The notes under the pieces: generated by a model
What the model was told of the DNA's origin: nothing
The model's input: the letters and a program-made list of their open reading frames with translations, nothing else
Databases searched by the model: none
Program-made: the position numbers and the translations under genes
Assembly: GCF_002158905.1 (NCBI RefSeq)
Contig: NZ_CP021431.1
Span: forward strand, 2,356,001-2,420,000
Origin: Yoonia vestfoldensis
Lineage (GTDB): Bacteria > Pseudomonadota > Alphaproteobacteria > Rhodobacterales > Rhodobacteraceae
Direction: 5' to 3'
DNA: 64,000 nt
Part shown: in pieces, positions 18,851 to 28,102 of the stretch
Position numbering within the stretch: the stretch's first letter is position 1
Layout of the letters: each line of letters starts with the position of its first letter

Positions 18851-19237
18851 TCACAGATCCCACACTGGCCCACCATAGGCCTTCAGCTTCGCGTCGTTAC
18901 TCACCAGCACAAAGCCCTCCGCCATCGCCTGCGCCACAAGAATGCGATCAAAGGGGTCCGCATGGATCGGCGGCAGCGTCGGCACACGCAGAACATGCGC
19001 ACTCTCTATGGCCAGTTCAGTATAGTCATTGGCCACAAGCCCCAGCCGCAGTTCCGCCACATCCACCCGAAAGTCATCGCGCCCCAGTGACGCCTTGATG
19101 GCCACCTCCCACAAGCTTGCCACGCTGAAATACAAGCTGTTTGCAGGGTCAGCGATCATCGCCTGCGCCTTTGCCGACAATCGATCAGGCGTATATGCAG
19201 CCCACAACAGGATATGCGTGTCTAAAAGCAGCTTCAT
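18851..19237 (-). CDS. VapC-type PIN-domain toxin
   Basis: A 128-residue PIN-domain ribonuclease of the VapC type. The acidic residues are visible in LLLDTHILLW, SLWEVAIK, HADPFDRILVAQA and VSNDAKL. The start overlaps the antitoxin stop (ATGA). These toxins cut tRNA or rRNA and usually serve to keep mobile DNA in the genome. It sits inside element B, between integrase 2 and the IS. Confidence 0.9.
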   Translation of the reverse strand: MKLLLDTHILLWAAYTPDRLSAKAQAMIADPANSLYFSVASLWEVAIKASLGRDDFRVDVAELRLGLVANDYTELAIESAHVLRVPTLPPIHADPFDRILVAQAMAEGFVLVSNDAKLKAYGGPVWDL

Positions 19238-19473
19238 GCCTCAGTGCCCGCAAACATCTGTGCGATCTCGTCGGCAGACATGTCGTCAAAATCCAGCGGT
19301 ACTGTGCCTTTACCAGCCAAAAAGCCAAGCCGCTTTTGGGCCTGCCCTTTCAGCATGGTCACCTTGACCATTGGCCTGCCGGACTTGGCAATGACAAACG
19401 CCTCGCCTTTTGCTGCTGCCTCGACCAGTTTGGACAGATGCGTCTTGGCTTCATGGATGTTGATGGTTTTCAT
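19234..19473 (-). CDS. Phd/YefM-type antitoxin partner of VapC
   Basis: A 79-residue protein with the Phd/YefM N-terminus (MKTINIHEAKTHLSKLVEAA, AFVIAKSGRPMVKV) that binds the operator, and an acidic C-terminus (FDDMSADEIAQMF) that would bind the toxin. It is the first gene of the pair. Confidence 0.88.
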   Translation of the reverse strand: MKTINIHEAKTHLSKLVEAAAKGEAFVIAKSGRPMVKVTMLKGQAQKRLGFLAGKGTVPLDFDDMSADEIAQMFAGTEA

Positions 19474-19823
19474 ATGCGGGGCCTCTGCTGGATAGACTTA
19501 GTCTGTTGAGCTTAGTTTACATGTTGATCTGGCAGTCAGTCAATAGCGCCCAAAGTGAACAGAGCGGTCTAGATGTTGACTGAACTTTCGGTAAAAGCAC
19601 TACATCTGCCTTATCAACGGCTCACAATTGTCGAACAGGGCCAGCCCAGGGCCTCAGGTATGCTTCGGCGGATTGCGGGACTGGACCAGATGGTCAGACG
19701 GATGAAATTGGATGTGATTGGTTTGCAGGATGGCGGCTTGACAGTTTTCATCCGGCGCGGGGCGGGGTCAGCCCGTGTATGAACGCAGCGCACCCCTCAG
19801 AGCGCCACAGACGGCCACACAGG
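19474..19823. other. Gene-free region before the IS element
   Basis: 350 bases. A 69-codon ORF at 19573-19782 has no family match that I recognise and no convincing ribosome site. Possible promoter of the toxin-antitoxin pair at the left. Confidence 0.4.
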
Positions 19824-21366
19824 GGCTTATTCCGTTGAAAAACTCTTGTTGATTTGGGTGCCTGTCGCTGATTCAATTCCTCGTATGATACGGGGGGAAC
19901 TGCGATGTTGGGACCGAAGCAAGAGGCGCAAGGCGCGTTGTTTTACGAGTTCTCGATCGAGGGTCACGTTCCTCAGGATCACTTATTGCGTTCGATCGAC
20001 CGCTTCGTCGATCTGTCCGGTATCCGGCATCACTTGGCTCCGTTCTACAGCAACACAGGCCGCCCTTCGATTGATCCCGAGTTGCTGATCCGCATGCTGT
20101 TGGTGGGGTATTGCTTGGGAATCCGGTCCGAGCGGCGGCTTTGCGAAGAGGTGCATCTGAACCTCGCCTATCGGTGGTTTTGCCGCCTCGATCTGGCGGA
20201 CCGTGTGCCGGATCACTCGACCTTCTCCAAGAACCGCCATGGCCGTTTCCGCGACAGCGACCTGCTGCGCCACCTATTCGAGACGACTGTGGCGCGGTGC
20301 ATTGCAGAGGGTCTGGTCAGCGGCCAACGCTTTGCGGCGGATGCCAGCCTGATCGAGGCCGATGCCAACAAGCAGAACTCGACCGCGAAGGAAGGCTGGA
20401 ACCCGTCAACCATCGATCCGGATGATGCGCCACGCGCAGTTCGGGAATATCTGGAGGTTCTGGATGATGCAGCCTTTGGCGCGGCCACGACCGTCGAGCC
20501 CAAGTTCACGTCCCACTCCGACCCGTCCAGCCAGTGGACGGCAGCGCGCAAGGGCCCAGCATTCTTTGCCTATTCCACCAACTACCTGATCGATACCGAC
20601 CACGCCGTGATCGTCGATGTCGAGGCGACCAGGTCGATCCGGCAGGCCGAGGTCGGGTCCGTGCGCACGATGCTGGACCGTGTCAAAGACACGTTCGATC
20701 TGCATCCCGAGCGCATCATCGCGGACACGGCATACGGCTCCGGCCCGATGCTGGGCTGGCTTGTGGATCGCAAGATCGCGCCACATATCCCCGTCATTGA
20801 TAAGGCAGGCCGGACAGACGGCACCTGGAGCCGCGCTGATTTCGAATGGGACGCTGACAACAACCAATACATCTGCCCCGAAGGCGAAGCCCTCAAGCAA
20901 TTCCGCCGCAACTATTCTGATCCAAACAGAGGCCCGGACGGCAAAGGTGTCGCCAAATATCGCGCCCTGAAACTGACGTGCCAAGCTTGCCCCTCAAAAG
21001 CGAAATGCTGCCCAAATGCCGACTTCCGCTCCATCACGCGCGAAGAACACGAAGACGCCCGTCAGGTCGCCCGCGACATTGCCAAGACCAAGCAATACGT
21101 CATCTCGATGCGGCTCAGAAAGAAGGTGGAAATGCTCTTCGCCCATCTCAAACGTATTCTCGGGTTGGGCAGACTCCGATTGCGCGGCCCGAACGGTGCA
21201 AATGACGAATTTCTCCTCGCCGCAACCGCCCAAAACCTCCGCAAACTAGCCAAGATCTTTCCTGCACCGCAGCAAACGCGCAAAGCCTGATAAGAAAGGC
21301 GCTCGCGCCCTGTTCAGACCGCTAATTTCTGCACCAGCAACACGGTGTTTTTCCACAGAATCGGCT
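19824..21366 (+). mobile_element. IS1182-family insertion sequence
   Basis: About 1.54 kb. Imperfect terminal inverted repeats of 20 bp (19824-19843 and 21347-21366; 15 of 20 match, with GAAAAAC shared) enclose one transposase gene. I saw no clear target duplication. Confidence 0.75.
19905..21290 (+). CDS. IS1182-family transposase
   Basis: A 461-residue DDE transposase. The N-terminal DUF772-like part includes YSNTGRPSIDPELLIRML and VPDHSTFSKNR. The catalytic region has FAADASLIEAD, IIADTAYGSG and the C-terminal RKKVEMLFAHLKRILGL with the final Glu. A Cys cluster (CQACPSKAKCCP) follows the usual IS1182 pattern. Apparently intact. Confidence 0.93.
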   Translation: MLGPKQEAQGALFYEFSIEGHVPQDHLLRSIDRFVDLSGIRHHLAPFYSNTGRPSIDPELLIRMLLVGYCLGIRSERRLCEEVHLNLAYRWFCRLDLADRVPDHSTFSKNRHGRFRDSDLLRHLFETTVARCIAEGLVSGQRFAADASLIEADANKQNSTAKEGWNPSTIDPDDAPRAVREYLEVLDDAAFGAATTVEPKFTSHSDPSSQWTAARKGPAFFAYSTNYLIDTDHAVIVDVEATRSIRQAEVGSVRTMLDRVKDTFDLHPERIIADTAYGSGPMLGWLVDRKIAPHIPVIDKAGRTDGTWSRADFEWDADNNQYICPEGEALKQFRRNYSDPNRGPDGKGVAKYRALKLTCQACPSKAKCCPNADFRSITREEHEDARQVARDIAKTKQYVISMRLRKKVEMLFAHLKRILGLGRLRLRGPNGANDEFLLAATAQNLRKLAKIFPAPQQTRKA

Positions 21367-21747
21367 ACAAGCCGATTTTGGCTACACACGCATACCAAAT
21401 ATCCAGAGCGGCTGTACGATTCTAAAAACACGCCCTGCGATCACTTGCCGATGGGGGAGCATTATTGTCTCAGGTTTTACCGGAACACCATAGACGATCA
21501 CGGGTGCCATTGTCATCGCAAAAGGCAACTGGGTGCGACCACTTTCAGAAGAGAGGCAATCGATCTCGGCAAGCTGTCATGCAAACCTCATCACCTCAAA
21601 GCCAACCGTATCGACACACAGACACGATCTCCCGCCGTTTAAACGCCATATTAGGGCCATCGAACTCGGTTTGGTCACAAGGGTAGCCAACACAAGCAAA
21701 AGCCCCATAATACGGGCCTTAAACGCAGCCAGACGTCAATATGCGCC
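21367..21747. other. Gene-free region after the IS
   Basis: About 380 bases with no supported ORF or RNA. A palindrome AATCGGCTACAAGCCGATT (21359-21377) straddles the IS end. Confidence 0.4.
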
Positions 21748-23178
21748 TCAGGGTATTTCCTTCATCGCTATCTCCGCATTTGGAAACCGTGCCGACCATG
21801 CCAACATCATCGCGGCTTTCAGTTGGTCGCGGTATCGATCCTGTACGATGAAGCTGTCATGAACGGGAATGGCGCATATCCCATCGTCATAGAGCAATCG
21901 CAGCACATGCAATGCGATCTCGGAATCAACCAGGTTGGTCTGCGGCCAGATCGCTTTGGTGCTGTGATCTTTGTGCGGGCACAGATCCTCATGTGCAGAC
22001 CAAAACGTATCGTACAGCAGATCACCCGTTGCCAGATCAGTTTTGTTGGCCGCTCTCAGTGCGTAGTCTATCGAACGCTTTGTCTCTTCTGCAGTGGCGC
22101 ATCCCATTGATTTTGTCAGGACCATTTTAAACAGATCCCGTTCCCCGAACATATTGGCGTAGGCATCATGCTCAGGCAGCTTGCGACCCGCCAGCGCGTA
22201 CAAAATACGCAAGTGATAGTTGGAATAATCCACCTCAACCACAGCCATCCGATTGATGCGCAAATAGCGACGGATCTTGGCAGGCATTTGCTGCACGAAA
22301 TGGCCATATAATCGACCACCGCGGCCATCTTCACCTTGGAACTGACGGTACAACGTTTGCTTGCCAGACATCTGGAATTTCAGCCGATGGTCTTCATAGG
22401 ACCAGTATGACTTGTACGTCGCATAATCGGGCAGATGTACGGACAGCTTTTGCTTTGCCAGATCCACATTCAGTAACGGCAATACAGCTTCTGAGGCTGA
22501 TACTGGACGCAAGAGCGCCTCAGCCTTTGCCGCCCTACCTTCGGGCTTCACACGCAGTACAGGCGTATCCAAATCTGCCTTTACTGGCGTCTTTTGCAGA
22601 CGAACGGGAACCAGGCGATGCTCTGTTAAGAAATCCAACATCGGTGTCATTGGCTCAATACGGGTGACGAGACCTTTGGCGGTCTCAGTTACAAATCTGC
22701 CAGGGGTCATGCGTATCCAGCCACCATCAAACACAACCAACGCATACAGCAATGACGCCAATTGAGCCTGGTGCTGAACTTTGTTGTTCAACGGCACCGA
22801 TTGGTATTTGTGGTCACGGTGACCAGTCTTGAGCGGAAAAGTCGGACGAGACGCCAATTCTGACATATTGTTCAGCAACGCAACGATCACCCTGACATCG
22901 TGATACCTGCGGGTTGGTTTGAACGGCTTGATCACGCCTCGGACTTTATCGTCGCCAAACACGCAGGTCTGCTGATCAATATGCTGCCGAACAACATCTG
23001 ATGCGATCAATCGGTCATAAAGGACATCCGCTGCCTTATGCAGCCGTGACAAGGTGGTTTTGTCCAAAGGCAGTGTTGGCGTCCATTGACGACTGTTCGT
23101 CTTCAACCCTTCAGGCTGATCGACATATTCGCGCTTGAGGCCAAGCCGATATGACAGGTCATCAGGAATGTTTGCCAT
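21748..23178 (-). CDS. Protein with family-A polymerase-like palm motifs
   Basis: A 476-residue protein with no family that I can name. The C-terminal third has the order expected of a family-A DNA polymerase or T7-like palm. It has VVEVDYSNYHLRILYALAGR (about 314-333; compare motif A DYSQIELR), then RDLFKMVLTKSMG (spacing Arg-x3-Lys as in the O helix), then CAIPVHDSFIVQD (about 435-447; compare motif C VHDE). No 3'-5' exonuclease or 5' nuclease motifs are seen; the first 300 residues are unassigned. The start is uncertain (ATG 23178 or TTG 23217). Inference: a diverged polymerase or transferase carried by element B. Its role is unknown. Confidence 0.75.
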   Translation of the reverse strand: MANIPDDLSYRLGLKREYVDQPEGLKTNSRQWTPTLPLDKTTLSRLHKAADVLYDRLIASDVVRQHIDQQTCVFGDDKVRGVIKPFKPTRRYHDVRVIVALLNNMSELASRPTFPLKTGHRDHKYQSVPLNNKVQHQAQLASLLYALVVFDGGWIRMTPGRFVTETAKGLVTRIEPMTPMLDFLTEHRLVPVRLQKTPVKADLDTPVLRVKPEGRAAKAEALLRPVSASEAVLPLLNVDLAKQKLSVHLPDYATYKSYWSYEDHRLKFQMSGKQTLYRQFQGEDGRGGRLYGHFVQQMPAKIRRYLRINRMAVVEVDYSNYHLRILYALAGRKLPEHDAYANMFGERDLFKMVLTKSMGCATAEETKRSIDYALRAANKTDLATGDLLYDTFWSAHEDLCPHKDHSTKAIWPQTNLVDSEIALHVLRLLYDDGICAIPVHDSFIVQDRYRDQLKAAMMLAWSARFPNAEIAMKEIP

Positions 23179-23217
23179 TGCCCATAAATGGAATGAACCA
23201 TGCCTGTGTGCAAGCAA

Positions 23218-23596
23218 AGATGGGTTAACGCTGACGATAAGCTTGGCAAGAAAGAGAGAGGGGGGAAGAGGAGGAAGGGGGCTTATTACTATACTGTCGA
23301 CGATATCGGCATTAACCCATTGTCACATATCAATAATCCCGTTTCAAAAAACAGCCTCTTTATCCCCATCAGGCAAGGCTATTTTTACCAACAAATTGGA
23401 GTATTGAACTGGGCTAATCAGACTTGGTTGACAGTCTTCAATACTCAAACTTGGGGCGGGCTTGAGTACGACATCGGTGTACCCCCCCACCTGGCAGTTG
23501 CCCCCCCCTGTTACCGGAAACGCATATTCAGCCAGATCTGGTTATCTGCGCATCTTAAGACCAGCGCAGGCATTATAATATCAGATTTAAATTTTC
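23218..23596. other. Gene-free region with purine and C tracts
   Basis: About 380 bases between the polymerase-like gene and module 3. It contains a purine tract (23249-23281) and two C runs (seven C at 23485-23491 and eight C at 23504-23511). No gene supported. Confidence 0.45.
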
Positions 23597-24307
23597 TTAG
23601 GCAACAGCCTCAGGCGCATCGAACCCAAACAGCCATGCTGTGCGTTCAATCTGTTCCTGCGTAGACCCAGCTCCGCGCAGCAAGAGACCGGTGCTGGATA
23701 CAGCCATCGTGGTGCGCGTATCGGCCCCTGTGGCAATATCCGCGAAGTTACCTGAACGGCTCAACACGGTTTTCGAACTCAGTGAGCTTTCGGCCAACGT
23801 GTCGGCGAAGCGCACAGTGCCGTAATCAGCATGATTAACCAGCGCATATTCTTTGTCACTGTTATAAAGCTGCCTTGTCGCCGCACGTGCCGCATCTATC
23901 GGGTTGCCAGATGACATGATCTTTGACCAATCACGCAGGTCAGCGTTGCTGCCAATCACACCATAAAGAAGCTCGCTGGCGTTTGCTGCGGATGCACCGG
24001 TGGCATCCATGAATTCTTTCATGTTTGGTCGTGCGGCTGTTGCATCGCTTTGGCTATCAACCAACCAATCCGCCGTCTGAAACGCTGCAAAAGAAACAGC
24101 GTTTGGCTGAAAGGTAACGGGTGTGTTATCAATGTCAGCCGCGTTCACTGCGACCGGTACCACATTAGGCTGGTCAAGTTTCGACAAAGCGTCAGAAAAC
24201 AGTGCATCAAACTCAGAGCGTTGCTGGCTATTTGGAACACTTGGTGTGGACGCCTTGAAGGTCTCAAGGGTTGAAATCAAACGATCAACACTTGCTGCGA
24301 TGTCCAT
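23597..24307 (-). CDS. Conserved 236-residue module protein, module 3
   Basis: Copy of the gene at 12144 with about ten substitutions (for example SEFDALFSD, FQPNAVSF, FGFDAPEAVA). The ribosome site GGGGAAT and upstream leader are the same in all copies. Role unknown. Confidence 0.8.
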   Translation of the reverse strand: MDIAASVDRLISTLETFKASTPSVPNSQQRSEFDALFSDALSKLDQPNVVPVAVNAADIDNTPVTFQPNAVSFAAFQTADWLVDSQSDATAARPNMKEFMDATGASAANASELLYGVIGSNADLRDWSKIMSSGNPIDAARAATRQLYNSDKEYALVNHADYGTVRFADTLAESSLSSKTVLSRSGNFADIATGADTRTTMAVSSTGLLLRGAGSTQEQIERTAWLFGFDAPEAVA

Positions 24308-24467
24308 CCGAAATTCCCCACGATCAATTGCCTGTTACGCCCTGCTCTGCAGGAAACATGCCAATCATGGTGCAAGTTATCGGTTTGCGAGCAGCTATCT
24401 AAGCTAGATGGGCGTAATGATCTAAGTACCGCACACAATGACAAGATCGTGCGTGACGGTGCGATGA

Positions 24468-24749
24468 TCAGTATTCACTCCACTGCGAACACTTTGGCGC
24501 GGGTCTTTCGCCTGCGACACTGGCACCATCCGCGGTACATGCTCTCACACGCCCGCCATAGGCGTGGATGAACCAGCCTTTGTCCGCCAGCAGCGGCATG
24601 GTCAGCAGCGCATCGGTACCGGTGTTCAATACAGTACTGGTATCTGGTGCAGGCTGGGTCTGGGCAACGGCCATCGGTGAATAGGACGACAGAAATGCTG
24701 CCGCCCCAATCATGCCGACAGCCAGTATTGAGGCGGTGATTGCGTTCAT
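24468..24749 (-). CDS. Small exported two-cysteine protein, module 3
   Basis: A 93-residue copy of the signal-peptide, two-cysteine protein (MNAITASILAVGMIGAAAFL; RACTADG; PKCSQWSEY). It starts four bases after the DUF6447 stop. Confidence 0.78.
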   Translation of the reverse strand: MNAITASILAVGMIGAAAFLSSYSPMAVAQTQPAPDTSTVLNTGTDALLTMPLLADKGWFIHAYGGRVRACTADGASVAGERPAPKCSQWSEY

Positions 24750-24753
24750 GGCG

Positions 24754-24951
24754 TTACGCTGCCTCAATCTTTGCAAGCTCGCTTTTCAGAGCGGCGGCGT
24801 AACCAGCACGGGCTGTCTGATAGACCGCAATTTCGTTTTTCAGCTTTTGCATCTGCACTTCGAGGAATTGCAGGCTGGCCAATTGGGCCTTGCCATTCAC
24901 GCTGAGCTTTTCGGTGTCGTATTCGGTACCGTCTACGGTTATTTTTGGCAT
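24754..24951 (-). CDS. DUF6447 family small protein B, module 3
   Basis: A 65-residue copy. It starts MPKITVDGTEYDTEKLSVNG and ends AALKSELAKIEAA. The start seven codons downstream of the first possible ATG is preferred because it is conserved in all copies. Confidence 0.84.
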   Translation of the reverse strand: MPKITVDGTEYDTEKLSVNGKAQLASLQFLEVQMQKLKNEIAVYQTARAGYAAALKSELAKIEAA

Positions 24952-25001
24952 GGTAGTCTTTCTATCGGTCAATGTATGTATTCAGTGCGCGTTTTGCCGG
25001 T

Positions 25002-25205
25002 TTAGGTCTTTGCCAACTCGCGCTTGAAAGCTGCCTCGTAGGCCATCCGAGCCGTATCGCAGACCGCCCATTCGTTGTTCAACTGCTGGATTTGCGCATC
25101 GACGAACTGGATGTTCGCAACATGAGCACGAGCAGCCTCGGTCAAATCGGCCAGATCATAGGTCTTGTCGTCGATAGTGATGGTGGCGGCTTTGGTTTCG
25201 GTCAT
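25002..25205 (-). CDS. DUF6447-like small protein A, module 3
   Basis: A 67-residue copy (MTETKAATITIDDKTYDLAD), somewhat more diverged than modules 1 and 2. GAGAGTGAATA lies upstream. The Cys in WAVCDTARMAY is conserved in all four. Confidence 0.82.
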   Translation of the reverse strand: MTETKAATITIDDKTYDLADLTEAARAHVANIQFVDAQIQQLNNEWAVCDTARMAYEAAFKRELAKT

Positions 25206-25267
25206 TATTCACTCTCAATTCTTTGATAATTCTACGGGGCTGGGTGGCAGCCGCGCTGTGCCTTTGT

Positions 25268-26149
25268 TTAATCGTTTTGCCTCGGCTTCACAAACGCTGA
25301 CAGATCGAAATCGCCCTCGTCTGCGGCAATATTCACGACATTGTCGTTTTCGGCTGGTGCCAGATCCTGTTCCGGCAATGACGATTTGTGCCGCTGCAAT
25401 ATCCCGTCAACATCGATTTGATCCGACATCTCTGGCATCCGTGTTTTGACCTCCGCCAGCTTGCGCTGAATCAGGCCCAGGGTTTGGATATTCGACATAC
25501 TGATTAATTGGCAATAAGCCACAGGCAGACCACCGGCTTGTTGGACGCGATGAAGTGCGTCGGCATCAAGGCTGTTCAAACAGGCCTCGTCGATGCGGAA
25601 CAGGCCGTCGATGCGGCGTTCGCCGTCGGGGCCTTGGACTTTCAGGGGCCAGGGCTGGAACAGGTCTTCGGCGGCCAGTGCGGCGCAGACCCGTTGGGTC
25701 ACGGCGCGGTTGCGGTGGATCTGCTGCAGAAAATTCAGCGCGTCCTTGACCGGTTGCGCGGCCTCGCCCGCGTCGTCAAAAAACGGCTGGTCGAAACCCT
25801 CGCCCGCGCCCACCAGCCCGCTGTCCATGTCCACGCAAAGATGAAGATCATCGCCATCGCCCTGCGCCAGTGCGAACGGATACCCGCGATAGGCGGCGGG
25901 GGTGTAGGGCGCGACCCATTTGCCGTTGACCACGAACAGGTTGCGGCCGGGTTCCAGCCCCTGCACGGCATGTGGGACAAACACATCGTTCTGCCGGATG
26001 AACGCGATGGGCAGGCTCACGCAAGCTTTCGCTAGCTCTTGTACCACCAAGGGGGCCACGGCATCCGTGGCGGCAAAGGCATAGCTGTCAACTCTCCGCC
26101 AGGCCTGCGCGGCAAAGCCGGATTTGGTGATCAACTCATAGCGGGGCAT
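25268..26149 (-). CDS. SapC-family protein, module 3
   Basis: A 293-residue copy with a two-residue insertion near VGAGEGFDQPFFD, shared with module 4 and absent in modules 1 and 2. Start MPRYELITKSG. The upstream hairpin element is cut in the middle by the cargo insertion that starts about 26191. Confidence 0.87.
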   Translation of the reverse strand: MPRYELITKSGFAAQAWRRVDSYAFAATDAVAPLVVQELAKACVSLPIAFIRQNDVFVPHAVQGLEPGRNLFVVNGKWVAPYTPAAYRGYPFALAQGDGDDLHLCVDMDSGLVGAGEGFDQPFFDDAGEAAQPVKDALNFLQQIHRNRAVTQRVCAALAAEDLFQPWPLKVQGPDGERRIDGLFRIDEACLNSLDADALHRVQQAGGLPVAYCQLISMSNIQTLGLIQRKLAEVKTRMPEMSDQIDVDGILQRHKSSLPEQDLAPAENDNVVNIAADEGDFDLSAFVKPRQND

Positions 26150-26172
26150 GGTGTTCCTGACGTTGTTTACGG

Positions 26173-26190
26173 AAAAACCCCGCACTTGCG
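26173..26190. repeat. Left 18-bp direct repeat bounding the modification cargo
   Basis: AAAAACCCCGCACTTGCG, identical to 28547-28564. It is one arm and loop of the terminator hairpin that elsewhere precedes SapC (43031-43058; complement of 4606-4623). The 2.4 kb between the copies holds the methyltransferase and TPR-LicD genes. Confidence 0.75.
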
Positions 26191-26223
26191 CACTGGGATT
26201 GAACAATACTTATAAGACTGTAT

Positions 26224-26889
26224 TTATACTTTCCGAGCTACGACGCGCCCCAGAACGGGATCATCATCGCCCAACTTGGACCAGCCTCTCGATTCTTCAG
26301 AGTACTCAACATTCCACACACCAGATGAAACAAGATCTTGGACAAAATCTGTAAAGTTTATAAATCGCCTCATGTGATCAGTAAACTTGATATTCTCATC
26401 AATAATCTCACCGCGATCAAATAACGGATCGTTCAAAGTTCTAAATTCAAAAGCAAAGCAACTTCCTAGGCGCAATGACGACGCAAGGATCTCCAAAACA
26501 CGTTGCTGCTCAATCGCTGATATAGAGTGAATAAAAAAACGAGAATAAACAAAATTGATATTATGCTCACTGAGCAAACGTTCAAGATTTGAAACAACAT
26601 CTCCAGTTACAAAAATCGGTGCCGACCTAACCGCCGCCAATGGTGAACCCTCACATGATCGCTGGGCAAAATTAATAGCGTCAGTGCAAAGATCAATGCC
26701 AACATACCGATCTGCAAACCTTGAGAGATGAATTGCATCTCGACCATCGCCACAACCCAACTCCAAAACGGCATCAGTGGTACTAAGAAACTGAGCACCC
26801 ACGAATTTTGAGAATGACGAAGGTGGAAAACCAACCTCCTTGCCTCTATAAAAAGAAGCCCAAAAGTCATTATTTTCAAGAGACGACAT
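26224..26889 (-). CDS. Class I SAM-dependent methyltransferase
   Basis: A 221-residue methyltransferase: motif I VLELGCGDGRDAIHL (about 42-56), acidic motif YVGIDLC (about 64-70), motif with FVTGDV, then FVYSRFFIHSI. It resembles small tellurite-resistance/cyclopropane-type methyltransferases in its core only; the substrate is unknown. It is AT-rich compared with the surrounding SapC genes, a sign of separate origin. It starts 4 bases after the LicD-type gene stop, so the two form a unit inserted between tail 3 and SapC 3. Inference: it modifies a surface glycan or the surface protein. Confidence 0.88.
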   Translation of the reverse strand: MSSLENNDFWASFYRGKEVGFPPSSFSKFVGAQFLSTTDAVLELGCGDGRDAIHLSRFADRYVGIDLCTDAINFAQRSCEGSPLAAVRSAPIFVTGDVVSNLERLLSEHNINFVYSRFFIHSISAIEQQRVLEILASSLRLGSCFAFEFRTLNDPLFDRGEIIDENIKFTDHMRRFINFTDFVQDLVSSGVWNVEYSEESRGWSKLGDDDPVLGRVVARKV

Positions 26890-26893
26890 GGTG

Positions 26894-28102
26894 CTATAAT
26901 TCCTTTTGAAGCCTTAGCTTCAGTTCTTTAAGTGGCAAGTTGGCATCGAAGCCCTGGATAACATCTAAGTAGTATATTGCCTTTTCGATACGACCAGTCC
27001 GAACGCTGTTAATTAACCGCTGCAGCCCAAATAGCGTCGAAGTTTCCAAGGAGCTCCGACATAAATTGTGTGCCGACAAAACAGTATCAAAAAGCTTATC
27101 TGGAACCATCCAATTCGGCCCATAAATCTTCTCAAGGTGCTTGGACGGATCATCAGGCACCGGAAAGTCATTCCCGTCTACGGTTATTTTTCCTAATCTG
27201 GGAATGTTATCAAACGACCACGTTACAGGGACTGGGTGTTTCCAAAACCCACATGCAAAAGAACCATCTCTGTTCTGGTTGTAGAAAAATATATCAATCA
27301 AAATACCTAGCTTCTTGTGAACAATAGAGAAAGAATAATGAATCTTCTGCTCATCTAAACTTGACTTAGGATGCAAGTCGAAAATTATTGAATTCTTTAT
27401 TAATTGCGTCAGAGCGGTGCGATCGATATTACCACTCACGCCGATGTCGGCATCCTTATCATGTTTTAACGGACCACCCTCGCGGATGAACCCAAGGAGT
27501 GTTCCGAAATCAAGCCAATAGTTACCGCTAATCGGCTCAAGCACCTTCTTCAAATCGATAAGAGCTATTACAGCATCCTCAGGATTAAATGACACCCTTT
27601 TCGGTGACGGTTCAGTCTGTAAGAATTCTTTGTTTTGGATTATTTCACAACAATCCAGAAATATTTGACGTGCGGTGTGGCATTCATCTTGTCCCCATAG
27701 GGCCGTCGCATACGCTGAAGCGATACCATCATCTAACGGCTTCATATCGTAAGCATGTTTGATAAATGCTATGTCATTTCCACGCTTCATTATCGCTGAG
27801 TGAAGAAAATAATATGTTTCGGCTGTTGCAAAACCCTCGTCGACTAACCTTGTTAGAATTTCAGTCGCAGGTTCAATGCATTCGAGATCGAACAAGGCTC
27901 GTGCGAGATTATTTGTCACAGATACATTTGATGGTGACAGAATATTTCCGCGCTCAAAGTGTTTCTTTGCCTCATTCGCCTGACCAAGCGCTAAATACAC
28001 CAATCCAATATTGTTAATGACATTTACGTCGCCTGGTCGCTGTGCATCAACTTCTTCAAGCAGCTCAAGAGCATCTTTATATTTATCTGTGCAATCCTGC
28101 AC
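26894..28102 (-). CDS. LicD-family transferase with TPR segment (3' part of frameshifted gene)
   Basis: A 402-residue frame. Residues 1-150 are tetratricopeptide repeats (NNIGLVYLALGQANEAKKHF and so on). Residues about 185-340 are a LicD/fukutin-type nucleotidyltransferase fold: NYWLDFGTLLGFIREGG, KHDKDADIGVSG (metal-binding DxD), LIDIFFYN and VPDDPSKHLEKIYG. Family members attach phosphocholine or polyol phosphates to glycans. The GTG at 28102 lies inside the upstream TPR frame, and the TPR unit at the joint is complete only if a one-base frameshift near 28095-28105 is allowed. It is thus one ~518-residue gene broken or shifted, or two overlapping genes. Confidence 0.8.
   Translation of the reverse strand: MQDCTDKYKDALELLEEVDAQRPGDVNVINNIGLVYLALGQANEAKKHFERGNILSPSNVSVTNNLARALFDLECIEPATEILTRLVDEGFATAETYYFLHSAIMKRGNDIAFIKHAYDMKPLDDGIASAYATALWGQDECHTARQIFLDCCEIIQNKEFLQTEPSPKRVSFNPEDAVIALIDLKKVLEPISGNYWLDFGTLLGFIREGGPLKHDKDADIGVSGNIDRTALTQLIKNSIIFDLHPKSSLDEQKIHYSFSIVHKKLGILIDIFFYNQNRDGSFACGFWKHPVPVTWSFDNIPRLGKITVDGNDFPVPDDPSKHLEKIYGPNWMVPDKLFDTVLSAHNLCRSSLETSTLFGLQRLINSVRTGRIEKAIYYLDVIQGFDANLPLKELKLRLQKEL

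Noticed and set aside
19573..19782. 69-codon ORF before the IS element
   Set aside because: No ribosome site, family or neighbour support; may be a fragment.
21748..23178. Reverse transcriptase (retron or diversity-generating retroelement)
   Set aside because: No YxDD motif or template/variable repeat pair; motifs fit a family-A palm better.
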